DNA of 64,000 nucleotides from contig CM055874.1 of NCBI GenBank assembly GCA_029582165.1, positions 3,608,114-3,672,113 of the forward strand. The letters run 5' to 3'. The stretch's first letter is position 1, and each line of letters starts with the position of its first letter. Origin of the DNA: Portulaca oleracea (Eukaryota; Streptophyta; Magnoliopsida; Caryophyllales; Portulacaceae). Of this stretch, positions 47,926-60,200 are shown piece after piece. The notes below the pieces were generated by a model that had not been told where the DNA came from, ran no database searches, and was given only the letters and a program-made list of their open reading frames with translations. Position numbers and translations under genes: made by a program.

Positions 47926-48317
47926 TAAAACTCGGCCAAAAAATTTATCACCATACTCGATCTTTTCCTTGTTATAGGAATTTGGGTATTCACAATTCAG
48001 CATTGACATAACTCTAGATCAAATATAGTTCTAAAATCACTTATTAGAGTGCAAACTAGAGTATATTTACAGCAGAACATACATAGGATATAATTCACAA
48101 AGTATCGAGGATAGTAATAATAAACAAACAACAGTTAAAGGAGATACAATATTTAATGCGGAAACTCAAATTTGGAAAGATGATCCAAAAATATTGATTA
48201 TTACTCCAAATACTCTTACCTATTGCAAAACTACTATTGCAAAACTACTATATGAGAAATTAAATGAGAGATTAGAGAACATCGATCCCAACACTAGTGA
48301 TCGATTGATGAAGATGA
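47926..48317. repeat. Downstream block of the duplication unit, transporter copy 2
   Basis: Highly similar to 41305-41737 (TTATTAGAGTGCAAACTAGA, GGAGATACAATATTTAATG and AGAACATCGATCCCAAC-like segments). Differences are mostly single bases and short gaps. Confidence 0.8.
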
Positions 48318-51295
48318 TCAATAGCTCTCGGCAAGCTGTTTGATCGATGAATACGTCCCCAGTGCTCCACTAATGACACCCAACACGACAATCGCGCTGC
48401 TTAAAACGACCTAAGAACAGAAGCAATCAAACATTATGTAACTGTCAGATCAGTTCAAACAGGAAATTGTACTGTCAGAATTCAGAGTTTAAACTGCGGG
48501 CATATATACCTGAATTTTCGTGGCCTTTTCCCCCATGATTCGTAAGAAGCACAATGCTGGTACAATCACAGCCTGTGGAAACACAGGCAGAATTAGTTCA
48601 GAAAAATTGATTAGACGGTGAAATTGGAAGCAATAAACATAGATTTATTTAGTACTACGCGTATAGTTATGTATAGGTATGTGTATGTGTACCACAAGTA
48701 TGCTAAGAAAAGAACCGATCAAAGCCATCACAATCCCTGCATTCAGAAACAGTAGCATGAATGAAAGAAAGGCTTTAAACAGTTGCTTAAATGCCAAGTT
48801 GGTAAACATAACATGTATAATACATACCGAAAGTTGGCACCAGAAGAGCTACACATAGTGTGGAACTGACAAGGGCTGTCCTCAAAAGCATGGAGCACAT
48901 ATTGCTGTTAGCAAACTTAGAAGGTAATTCCTCCTCTATACCTCGAGCCAATGGGGTCATCAATAATGCATATGTGTTTGTTGTCAAGGAAAGCATATAA
49001 GAATCATCACAAAATTTATGCCAACACTGTTGGACTTCTAAATAGATTCAACAAACATATTAACCAAAAGGATATCTGCTGAATGGATTGATAACCTGTT
49101 GAAGAAAAAAACAGTGTGTTTCAAGGTCAAATCGATCAATCCTACCAAAATGTTGGGTATCATCAAGGCATGTTAAGAAGTATATATAATTCAGCAAAAC
49201 TTGTTACTTACAGTTGTCCAGAGCGCAACATTAGAGACAACAGCGTGTTTTGGCATGTTTAGAGTGATCTGAGAACTGGTTTCCTCGCCAAACATGAGGA
49301 ATCCCATTACAGCAACACCTCCGTATATCATAAAAGACAGAACAAAGCTGCAAAAAAAGAAAAAAGAGATTGTATACGCAGCTACAAACAGACGTAAAAA
49401 ACTGTACTGTACTGTCATTCTGAAGATATTGTACCTGATTGTCAGTGCTGCTGTAAACTTGGTTTTGTCAGCCATGGAATGATATATGTTGGGGAACACA
49501 GAGTGTCCTGCATAGCAGAACCCGTAAACGCCCATTACATAGGGAACACCTTTCCAGTTTACAATATTTGTGGTGTGATGGAAACCAAGTCCATCCACTG
49601 TCCCAAGGATCCAGATACAAAAGACTATCAGCAGGGTAGCGACGATCCCTCCAGCTGCATTCACAACACCAAAACTTAGCGTAAATTACAGAGAATTTGC
49701 AATGAATGTCAGGTAACTATTGAGAGCTTTTGGCTCACCTGAAATGTAGGAAAGAAGGCGAAGATCCTTCAACCAAACAGTAGGGAGAATTATGAGGGCT
49801 GTTAACAATGCAAACAACTGTGTCGAGTTGAGGTGAAAGCTACTCCAATCCAAGGTTGTCCCTGGGAACAACCCTGTCAGACTATTACCCTCCAAAATAA
49901 TGTACTCCACGCAGTACGACTGAGGAGAACAATTAAAAAACATGTTAATTTCACACAGTAACAGTCATTTGTGTAACCAGACACAGCAGGTTTCACTTAC
50001 AAATAGCTCCAAGTACAGCAACGCCTACGGTTGATAGAAAGTTAACATCAGTATATCATATGGAAAAAAGATATGATGTAACTAACTACAAAGGGAAGTA
50101 CTCACAGATACAAATAGACGGCCATATTTGCCAAAAGCAGCTTGACCCAAGTCAGGGTAAGTTACGATCCCTCCTCGGCTCTCAAAGCAGTATCTCATAA
50201 GCGACGCAGAATACCAGAAAATCAAAGCAAACAGAACCAAGAATCCCATGCTCAGCCAACCACCTTCTTTAATTGTCCAAGGAGTAGATAGAGTACCAAC
50301 TCCAGCCATAACATTTAGCCCTAAGGAAAAGGGGTCAGTTTTATCAGAAAACAAGAAACTACATGTAAGATTGTTTACTAATTGGAGGAATTTTACGAAA
50401 TGTTGTTACCATTGAAGACAGTTTGAGTAAAACTGCATCCAGCAGTTGGTAATTTGGGTTGCGACGCAAAAGCGGAGCATACTGATTGTGTCTTACTTAG
50501 CTTGCAGTCTAGTTCTTGTTTGTGACACTCAGGAAGCAGGGGCACTTTTAGATTGGTATCTTTGTTGCTTGTGTTATTTGGTACACAACCCAGCAATGGA
50601 AAGGTTGGAGATGCAGAGTAAGAGTAAGAGTAAGTGCCCTCTCTGCCAATACCAAAAGAAAATATAGTTGTAAGAGATACACTGAAATTTTGCAAGATGG
50701 TTTGTATGGTGTAAGGTAGTTTGACATATATCATCATACACATAATCTAGCCAACTTCAAATTCGAATCAAGCTTCGTAAAAAAATGGCTAGATTGACCA
50801 TTGAAACAACATAATTCAAACATGTAAACTCTACGAGTGCATGTTAATTGTATTCACGCTTTTCCTAGGTCCAAAGTCCAAACAGGTCGAGATATAGGCA
50901 ACCTTACCCTCTTATAAGCTTTTTTACGAACAAAAAAGCGAATTCAAGGGATCCATAGGAAAACAAATTTCTCATGTGAGGACGTTGTGTAGTTGATGGA
51001 TCATGCTTGTGACAGGTATAGTGGACTGGTGTGCTTATATACCCTTAGATAAAAATTAACCATCCAACTTTTTTACAAGGACAATGGTACAAAGTCTTTA
51101 CCTGTAACCATGAGGCCAATGTTGTGAGTTGAAGGTTTCATCATGTTCTTGTTCACCCCCATTGTCATCATCATCATCATAATCATGATCATGATCATCA
51201 TAATCACTTTCAAGATCAACATCAAAGTTGTTATCTTCAATATCACTCTCATTGTTCAACATGAACTGGTTATATTCCTCATTATCTGCCCCCAT
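48318..51295 (-). CDS. AVT1: AVT1-type vacuolar amino acid transporter, tandem copy 2 (with U12 AT-AC intron)
   Basis: Exons: 51102-51295, 50410-50642, 50106-50320, 50001-50024, 49739-49919, 49435-49654, 49212-49347, 49076-49095, 48828-48973, 48693-48736, 48510-48572 and 48318-48410; 522 residues from MGADNEEY. An in-frame ATG five codons upstream (51310) is possible. Domain content is as in copy 1: acidic head with mixed Asp/His ([13 protein letters not shown]), transporter core from [20 protein letters not shown], and [16 protein letters not shown]. Exon lengths from the third exon on are identical to copy 1. The intron 48974-49075 is again AT-AC. Intron 1 (50643-51101) contains unrelated extra sequence compared with copy 1. 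No disabling change seen, so both close copies may be functional. Confidence 0.93.
48974..49075 (-). other. U12-type AT-AC intron in transporter copy 2
   Basis: 102 bp, at exactly the same codon position as in copy 1. AGCAG|ATATCCTTTT at the 5' end, TTCCTTGAC at 48983-48991 (branch A 10 nt from the end) and AACAC|ATATGC at the 3' end. It is 32 bp longer than in copy 1 in its middle, while the splice signals are unchanged. Confidence 0.88.
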
Positions 51296-51310
51296 ATATA
51301 CCCCAAACAA

Positions 51311-53330
51311 AAAGAATGAAAGAAAGAAGGAAAGAAAAGAAAGGCTACAAATGAAAAGTGTACAAATTTGATGCGGGGTCTTGAGAAGGAGAATTAATGC
51401 AAAACTGGAGATATCTTTATATAAATGTACACAAGGAACACATCCAAACCATCGTTGTATGGTCTACCGTAGTGTACCTACTTAGATATAACACTTGCTT
51501 TAAAATTTCTAAATAATTCGTCAATATTAATTATAAAATTCGTCATAAATATATTAACATTATTATAAAATTCATCAATATTTTTTAAAGCGTCATCAAA
51601 TTTTTTATAGAAATTCATCACATAAAAAAATAAATGTATTTCAATACAAGTGGTAATTATTTCATTCTAATCAACATAAGTGCATCAAGTAATTCTTGGA
51701 CTGTCAAAGCAAGGGAAATAGTACTGCCAGTTATAACCTCCCTACCAAGGTTCAAATCTTGATGGCCGACAAATTGATAAAAAGAAGCTGGAAAAAAAAA
51801 TCTTTTCATATAGAGTAAAATTAAAGGTCATATGTGGCATAGGGAAGATTAAATATAGATGTATAATAATTTGAATATTTTTTTATTGTTTGATAATTTG
51901 TTGAAATACTTTAACAATCTTGAATATGTATTTTGTAAATTTTCCCTCCATATTTTCCTACAAATACCCTCTTGTTTTACTTTTACTTTTAGTTTTAATT
52001 TTACTCTTGGTTTTAATTTAATTTAAATTTTACTTTTAATTTAATTTTAGATTTAGTTTTAGTTTTAGTTTTATTTTTAACTTTACTTTTAGTTTAGTTT
52101 AATTTTTAATTTGTAAGCAAAATACAAGAAAAAAACACTTATTTTTAACATATTTTTGATACAAAATTATTTTCATTTATAAGTACTAGGAATATAAAAG
52201 TAATATAACTAACATTTATATGACAACAGACAAATTATATATCTATTAAAGCAAACTTATAATGATTATTTCCATCTCTTTTCAATTTCTTCCAATTTCA
52301 AAAAAAACTCATTTTAGGTTTTACAAACTCTTTTCAACTCCTTCAAATTTTGATCAAACTTCTTCTAACTTTCAACTCTATTTATCCTATCAAAAAGAAC
52401 AAATTATATATTGATAAGATTTTACCTTGAACTAATTAGAGGCAATATAATATTAACATTATCTTTGCTAGTATCATCCATTTCATCAAGTACAGTAGTC
52501 CGTCACTTCACTCTCTTATAGTATAAGGTCATGTTGTTTGGTTAGTTGAATATAACTCTCCCAATTTATTCTAAGTACTTATCCTAGCTTATCCAAACCT
52601 ATTCAAATTTAACACAGTTCCCCAAAAAAAATCTACTCTAAAACACAATTCCTCAAAAAAGCATCATAACTTATCATAACTTATCCCAACTTATCATAAC
52701 TTATCCTAATTTATCCATCCAAAATTGAAAATAACCTAACCAAAGAACAGGGCTTAATATTTTTTCCATTAACTTTTAAATATCTCGACACATTTCTTAA
52801 CACATACATTAGCAACTTTATTCTCTACGCCTTTTTTCTTAAAAAAAATATATATAAAATTCTAGGGATGAAATTTTTTTATTTTTTTTATAACAGGGGA
52901 TGCAAAGTTGAAACACTATCTTATTATCGTGCATTTGAAATTTTTTTAAGAATAAATGTTTTCTAGGAAATTTTTATTTAGAAAAGAATTTTTTAAGAAA
53001 GAATATTTTATAGGGTTTAGTTTTACATTTAAAGATATGAAAAAAATTTCACAAAGTTTTTTTAAAATATCTAAACTATTGTTATATATTAATTTATAAA
53101 ATAATTTTAGGAATATTTTGGGAAGTTAAGTTATGAAATGTTTCCGTTCGATCACCCATGAGAAAAAAAAAATCCCAACCCACTATTGGAAAGTTCTTTT
53201 TATCTACCTTTGGAAAATAATGAAACTTACTCCAAAATTTTCCTAATCCTCATTTTATAATCAAACGTTGGAGGTTTAATTAACTTGTTAAAATTGACCA
53301 ACTATCCCAAAAAACAATTGTAATCAAATG
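51311..53330. other. Spacer upstream of transporter copy 2, first part
   Basis: AT-rich, non-coding. A decayed SINE B-box fragment (CCAAGGTTCAAATCTTGATGG) lies near 51740, and TTTAGTTTTA-type short repeats at 51980-52110. Parts (for example TTGTCACTTCACCCTCTTATAG / CGTCACTTCACTCTCTTATAG) match the spacer of copy 1. Confidence 0.5.
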
Positions 53331-55380
53331 TACAACTCTTTTTTTTTCTTTTTTCTACAGATAGTAAGTTACGGTTATGAATAAATTGGTAAAGTGTGGA
53401 TAATATGGATAGTGTCAATAAATGTGGTTAAGTTGGCAGTATAATTGGTGGATGTGTTAAGTTATATGTTAAAAAAAAAGAAATAGAAAAGACATATAGT
53501 TTTCTTGTAGAAAAACAATGTTGTAAAATAATATTTTGGTTTATTTTATGTAGTATTGGACGAGGTGAGGTAAATTAAAAATAGCGAGGTAGGAAAGTAG
53601 TCTGGATAATCTGCATAAATGCGGATAGTGCACATAAGCTTTACTTTGTTTTTTTCCGGTTATTAGTAGCCACAAGGCTAAAAGTTTAAAAAGTACAGCA
53701 ATCGACATACAACCAAATAGCTAAATAAAATAACACAGCAAGGACTTTAGCATGGGCCAAGCCAAACAAAACCATTACACCATAAAAAGAAGTAAGATCA
53801 AGGAAATTAACTTCATGGGTCATCAAGGACTCGCACACCAATAGTATCGCCAATAATTGCCTTCCTTCTTTCAATCTCAACTTCAAAATTATCAAAACTG
53901 TCATAAAATAGTAAAAAAAAAATATTTATAGGCAAAAGGGAAAAGAGTAGGGACACTGTTTATTGAGTAAAGTAGTGGTGCGGATAGTGCACATAAATGC
54001 ACATAAAGTAATGGTGCGGAAAGTGCACATAAATGCGGATAGTGCACATGAGCTTATGTAAACATAGAAAAATTCATTGAAATGTTCAAACAAACTTTGT
54101 TTAAAACGAAAATGATAAATGTTTTGAACAAGACATAAATTAAATATCTTGTCATTATATAAAACCTTTATATTTTTAAATTAAATTGAAAAATACGTGA
54201 TTGACTACTTCTATAACTATAATAATATATATAAATGATATAAAATCACACTTTTATTTATACTTTTTAAATTTTACAAAAAAAGCGTCTAAAATATGCC
54301 CAACAGATGACGTTCATTCGTTAGGGTGTCAATTTTAATTGTTGGTGTAACCAACACATTCCAAGCTTCTTATAATTGATAATTAATAATATCTGTCTAA
54401 AAAACTAAGATTAAAAATGATAATAAGTTTTAATTTCATGAGGAGCAAACACTTAAGTAGTTTTGAGAGATATTTTGAAAAGCTAAATTATGAATAATTT
54501 TCTTTATTCATGTACAAAAAACTTACTCAACTTTCTTATGAAAAGGTTTCTCTACCGTAAAATATTGAGCTCCACTCAAAAACTTTATCATCTTATTTTA
54601 TAATCAAATATAATCGGTCAATTTAAAAAAATTAATCAATTTTCCAAAAAAACTCATACGACCAAACATACCATAAGATAATACAACTTTCAATTAAAAT
54701 ATACAATCCACCATAAAAACAATAATATATAATTAACTTACAACCTCATGTGTAGCATGGGTATATATAAAATTAGGAGACGGGTTGATCTGAAGATTTC
54801 AAGGTGGATTATTCCATATATCCAAATGTCTTCTTTAGGCCGCTTCACCTTCATGTGTCATGTGTGCATAGTTGAAGCAATCAAGCTTTAATTATAAATA
54901 GTTGATTTCATATTTAATGGAGCAAATATTTTAACTCATAATAAACAATAACAACAACGTCAAATAAAGGATGCACTTATAATGGTTGCCAACCATAACA
55001 ACAACCGTAACTAAAATAAATTTTACACGTATATATATATATCAAGTTTTATCTTGATTATAAGCTTTTTTTATTTAATATAAATAGTTAAAAATATTTT
55101 TAAAATTTTTAGTTTGTTTAAAAAAATTTAAAATAAATATTTTTTCGAAATATACTTGTTTACTATACAAAAACTTAGAGTTAAAATATTTAAATTTTAA
55201 AAAATTCCAAAAAAAAAGAAAAATATTTTATAATTTTGTACTAAATAAAAAAAATGAATGACAAAGTTGACACATATATGAACAAACATTGTTTTCATTA
55301 TGATGGTTGTCATGGTTGACAACTACTATAAATTTTTCCTTTACAACGCTCTCTGGACCCTCGTACTTTTTGGTCAGTGA
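53331..55380. other. Spacer upstream of transporter copy 2, second part
   Basis: Non-coding. Several copies of a GTGCGGATAGTGCACATAA motif occur at 53620-54055. A segment near 54150-54450 is a diverged duplicate of 44750-45010. The 72-codon minus-strand frame near 53686-53904 resembles no family I know. Confidence 0.5.
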
Positions 55381-55387
55381 GTCAATG

Positions 55388-55530
55388 TTAAAACTCGGCC
55401 AAAAAATTTATCACCGTACTCGATTTTTTTCTTGTTATCGGAATTTGGGTATTCAACGTTGACATGACTCTAGATCAAATATAGTTCTAAAATCACTTCT
55501 TAGAGTGTATATTAGAGTATATTTCTACAA
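55388..55530. repeat. Junction block shared by all three transporter units
   Basis: AAAACTCGGCCAAAAAATTT, then GACATGACTCTAGATCAAATATAGTTCTAAAATCACTT-like sequence. This is the third copy of the block also found at about 41313 and 47937. Similarity stops near 55530, where LINE sequence begins. Confidence 0.8.
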
Positions 55531-55549
55531 GTATCATGTTTCTTGTAGA

Positions 55550-56530
55550 AATTATGGTGAATGTTGATACTCCGTAATTGATTTTGAAAAAATTTGGCAA
55601 TGATCGTTTTGACTTTATTTCCCCTTTAATCATATGGGTGGTTTCTAGTGTGTTCAGAATTCACATTTGGACGATCTCCTAATTTTCTATTGGCTGTAAT
55701 TTTACATGGAAAAAAGTAACCAATGGCCACAAGATCAATAAAAAACTAGATATGCTCTTGATTTCTCTGTCTTGGGAACTTTATTTCCTAACTATTGGGT
55801 CACTACTGGTCCATTCACATGCTCTGATCATTCTTATATTATGTTAGATATCAACTCTGTTGAGTTGTCCCACGTCGGCATTTGATACCTATTGTGGTGT
55901 TTATAATGGTCTGGATGCCTCAACCTTCTAAGCTAGCTTTTGGGGTTGAATTGGGCTCAAGTCCATTATTTCACAAACTTAAACGCTAGGCCGAGGAAGG
56001 ATGGTATGATTAGGTATCAAAACGCCTGGGCTTCCTATGACCAAGTTCATAACATTATTAAACGAAACCGGTCCTCCTCTATTAGAGGTGTTCCTATGTT
56101 TCATACTGGTGGTAAAGCATTAAGCTTACCTTACAAGCTCAACTTTGGTGATTCCAAACCTCCAATGGGTTTGGAGGCGGGTTTCTTTTGTGTGATTCAT
56201 CGGACCAACCCTGCTATGCCTTTTCCTTTCCTTTAGGAAGTTCGTCGACTCTGGCTGTTGAGGCTACTGCTCTTAAAAATGGCGTTTCCTTCTGCGGTCG
56301 ATCTCGGATTTGCAAGTCTGATTATTGAGGGTGACAATTTGGTTATCATCAAAGCAATTTGCGGTGAATCTCGAGTTCCTTAGGAAATAGACTCGTTGGT
56401 GAAAAACATTAGGCTTATCTTACAAAATTGTAATGAAGTTTCTGACATTCATGTGTTCAGGGAAGATAATAGAACTGCAGACTGATTAGTTAAGTTTAGT
56501 TTGTCACTCCAGTTTGCAATCAATTGATTT
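55550..56530 (+). pseudogene. Decayed LINE: endonuclease and RNase H-like pieces
   Basis: 55760-55860 reads as the end of an apurinic-type endonuclease domain (LFPNYWVTTGPFTCSDHSYI, family form: NxxVxHLPRxxSDHxPI). 55940-56236 continues with RPRKDGMIRYQNAWASYDQV (family form: FRFQNMWxxH). 56260-56510 reads, with stops, as an RNase H-like domain (DLGFASLIIEGDNLVIIKAI, NEVSDIHVFREDNRTAD). The reverse transcriptase core is missing between the second and third pieces, so this is an internally deleted element on the strand opposite to the genes. Confidence 0.7.
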
Positions 56531-57002
56531 TTTAGTCCCTCCTTGGTTTTTTCTTCTATTTTGATTGATAATTCCCTTGGTAGATCTCTTAAGAAAAAAA
56601 CTACTTAGGTGTTTATACTCGCCTGTTTTACCAAAAAAAAGGTATATTTATATAAGTTATATCAGGCACATCATTTAAATATATGAACTTTTAAATATAT
56701 ATTTTACAATTTTGAACACGTCAATGTAAGTAAAAACAACTCATATCAATCACACCATTTATCAAATATATAAATCTTTTAATATATATTATGTAAGGTA
56801 TTCTAAATAACACAAGTAAGATAAGTAAAAACAGATAAAGCAAAAGTAGGTAACCTAACAAATTTCTTCGTTACCTCTCTAAAGATCAGGAATATCCTCC
56901 TATCAGAAAGCAAAGTTAAATATATATTTAATATTTATGAAAAATAGGTACAACTGCTATACTCCCTATAGATTACTTGAAATGAATATAGAGTATCCAA
57001 TT

Positions 57003-57110
57003 AGGGATGTCAATAGGTCCTGGACCCGCCCCATTTAGACGGATCTGAGTCCAAAAATTTTGGACCCATTGATTGAACCCGCTCCAGACCCTGCCCATTA
57101 GCATCCCTAT
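57003..57110. mobile_element. Short GGGATGTCAA-type inverted-repeat element
   Basis: Starts AGGGATGTCAATAGG and ends CCCATTAGCATCCCTA, an imperfect inverted repeat of about 15 bp enclosing a proline-codon-like GGACCCG-rich core. Similar small elements are common near plant genes. It lies just beyond the 3' end of transporter copy 3. Confidence 0.5.
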
Positions 57111-57229
57111 AGCCAATAGAACAAGACTAACATAAATTTTTCATAGGATTTCAATATGATCCATGAGTAAGTTGCTGTAGAAACTATGGGATGTAATAAG
57201 AGAACATCCAAATGTGAGAAGTAATCAAA

Positions 57230-60200
57230 TTACGAGTAGCTCTTGGCAATTTTTTGGATGGATGAATATGTTCCCAGTCCTCCACTGATGACGCCGAACA
57301 TAACAATGGCCCAGCTTATGATCATCTGATCACAGAAACAGGCAACAAACATCAACCAATGGGCTATGATGCAATAGAGTATTAGAGTGGCCCATCCAGA
57401 AAAATTTATTTTTTCAAGTGTATTCCGGTTTGGACAATTTGAACAAACCTAAATTCCGGTTTTGATAAGAGAAATAAGAAAAAGATTGCCCTTGTTTGGC
57501 AAACAATTGTTAGTTATTGGCTGCATGCATTGGTTGTTTATTGTTGGCGGTTTGGATTAACTGTTTATATTGATTGTTTGACTTGACTGTTTGAAGAGGT
57601 TGTGTTTGGTAAAATTAATTGTTTCTGAAAAAAAGTATTTGTTGAAGTTTAATTTATACCCTTTATTACAAATATATTAAAATAATATGTACCTAATAGC
57701 CTGCTCATTTCAGCCTATTAAAAATCAGTCTATTTAACCCAATCAAGTTCACCAAACTACTATTTAACTTATTTAATTTGATCAAATTCTCCAATAACCA
57801 TTTTTCTCAATAAATCATCAAATAGGCGATTTACCAAAGGATTCATTTACCAAACACCCCCAGTATGTTTGTACCAAAAAAAGTCAGTCAATGTCAAAAT
57901 TCCCAGGATGAAAAATCTAATAATCTATGACCACATCCGATTTTTTCCCGAGTCAGATTGAACTGGGAGTTCGGGTCAAGACAATTTCTTGGCAGCCTTC
58001 CTTTCACATGTATATATATATTTTTTCAATACAGTTGTTCTGGAAGTAACAAAGAGTTGGTATATATGTACATACCTGAGTCGTCGTTGCCTTCTTTTCC
58101 ATAATCTTTAAGAAGCAAAGAGCTGGCATTATCACCGCCTGTGGAAACCAAGTACAAAGCATAAACTCAGCAGCAAAGAATGCAAGTAAATAACAATTAT
58201 GAAGAGGATTCTGGGTTTGCATGCTTACCACAAGTACACTCAAAAGCGAACCGATCAAAGCCATCACAAGACCTGCAACCGTACCACAAAACACGCCAAC
58301 GAATGGATGAAAAAAGATGCTAGTTTTTGTATCATCTATCAACTGATTCAAGTTTGTGTAAAAGTTGAGGATTTCAGTACAGAGTACACACCGAAAAAGG
58401 GAACGAGGAAAGCGACGCAGAGACTGGACAATACAAGAGCCGCCCTCAGAAGCATAAAACACCAGCTGGTTTCGGCTATATGGCTAGGCAACACCTCCTC
58501 GATACCTCGAGCTAGTGGGTTCAGCAGCAATGCGTATTTGGTAAACGGATTGATCACCTGTAAAGAATCAAACACGACAAAACGATCAAATTTCAAAACA
58601 AAATCGAATGTAGTAATAGGTTAAAGAGTATCGAAACCTATCAGTACTTACAGTTGTCCAAAGAGCGACATTAGAAACAATGGCGTGCTTTGGCATGTTT
58701 AGGGTGATTTGTGACGATGTTTCCTGGCCAAACATGAGATATCCCATGACGGCAACACTTCCGTATATTAGAGCACACAGTCCAAAGCTGCATAAGATTA
58801 CACAAGAATAAGATGTCAAAGATACTCGACCCACGGATGCATAGTTTTGATGCGAAAGGAGTTGCATACCAAGCGATAAGTGCTCCTGTGAATTTAGTCT
58901 TGTCGGCCATAGAATGATATATGTTGGGGAAGACCGAATGTCCTGCATAGCAGAATCCATAGACACCAATTGCATATGGAATGCCTTTCCAGTTTACTAA
59001 CTGTGCCGTGTGATGGAAACCGACTCCTTCCACCGTCCCAAGGAACCAAACACACAAAACAATCAATAATGTTGCAACGACCCCTCCAGCTGCAAAAGGG
59101 AGAGATTTTGCATCAGCAATGGATGATTGTTTTTACCAGGAAAAAAATGGACTGACTGTCAGTAATTCTAGACGGGAATGCCACCTGAAAGGTAGGAAAT
59201 GAGGCGAAGATCCTTTAACCAGACGGTTGGGAGGACAATAAGCACGGTTAGAATGGCAAAGAAGTGAGTCGAGTCAAGGTGAAAACCACTCAAATCCAAG
59301 GCTGCCCCTGGGAAGAGTCTGGTGAGATTATCGCCCTCCAAAATAATGAATTCGACACAGTATGACTGAGGAAAAAGACAGAAAGTATTAAGCGAAATGC
59401 TCGGTGTTATTCAGTATTCATTTGCGTAATGTAATCCTTCACTTACATATAGCTCTGCATACAATGCAATCTGCAGTTCAGAGGCAAAATGTCAGTAAAA
59501 AATGTGAAAAGAACAAAGATACTGAAAAATTGTCTAAGGGCTATGAAGTATGAACTATGAAGCCACTCACAGAAATGAATAAACGACCGTATTTCCCAAA
59601 CGCGGCTTCACCCATGTCAGGGTATGTAGTAATTCCCGCTCTGCTTTCGAAGCAATGTCTCATAAGAGAAGCCGTATAACAACAAATCAAAGCAAACAAA
59701 AACAAGACTCCCATGCTCAACCAGCCACCTTCTTTTATTGTGGAAGGAGTTGACAGTAGCCCAACTCCTGCCATGACATTTAACCCTGCCAAGTAAAAAA
59801 GAAACAAAAAGGCCGTATTAAGACATACTACAAGCTACATATACTGACGCGAATGTTGGAAATATATGCGCACCGTTGAACACAGTTTGAGTGAAGGTGC
59901 ATCCTGCACCGATTGGTAGTTCTCTGGTTATCTCATGTAATGATGCTAAAACGGAGTGTCTCGATGATGCTTTACTTAGCTTATCGTATTCTTCTTTCTG
60001 ATGCTTAATGTCGTAGTCAGAAAGCAAGGCGACCCTTCCATCGATGTCTATGTTGCTTCGGTTGCGAAGACTTGGCATACGACTAAGGAGTGTAAAGCCA
60101 GGGGATGCAGCAAGTGTGTAAGAGTCTGTTGTCTCTCTGCCAGTATACACCAGAAAACACAGTCATGGATATTGAAATTAACAATACTTCTAATCTAAGC

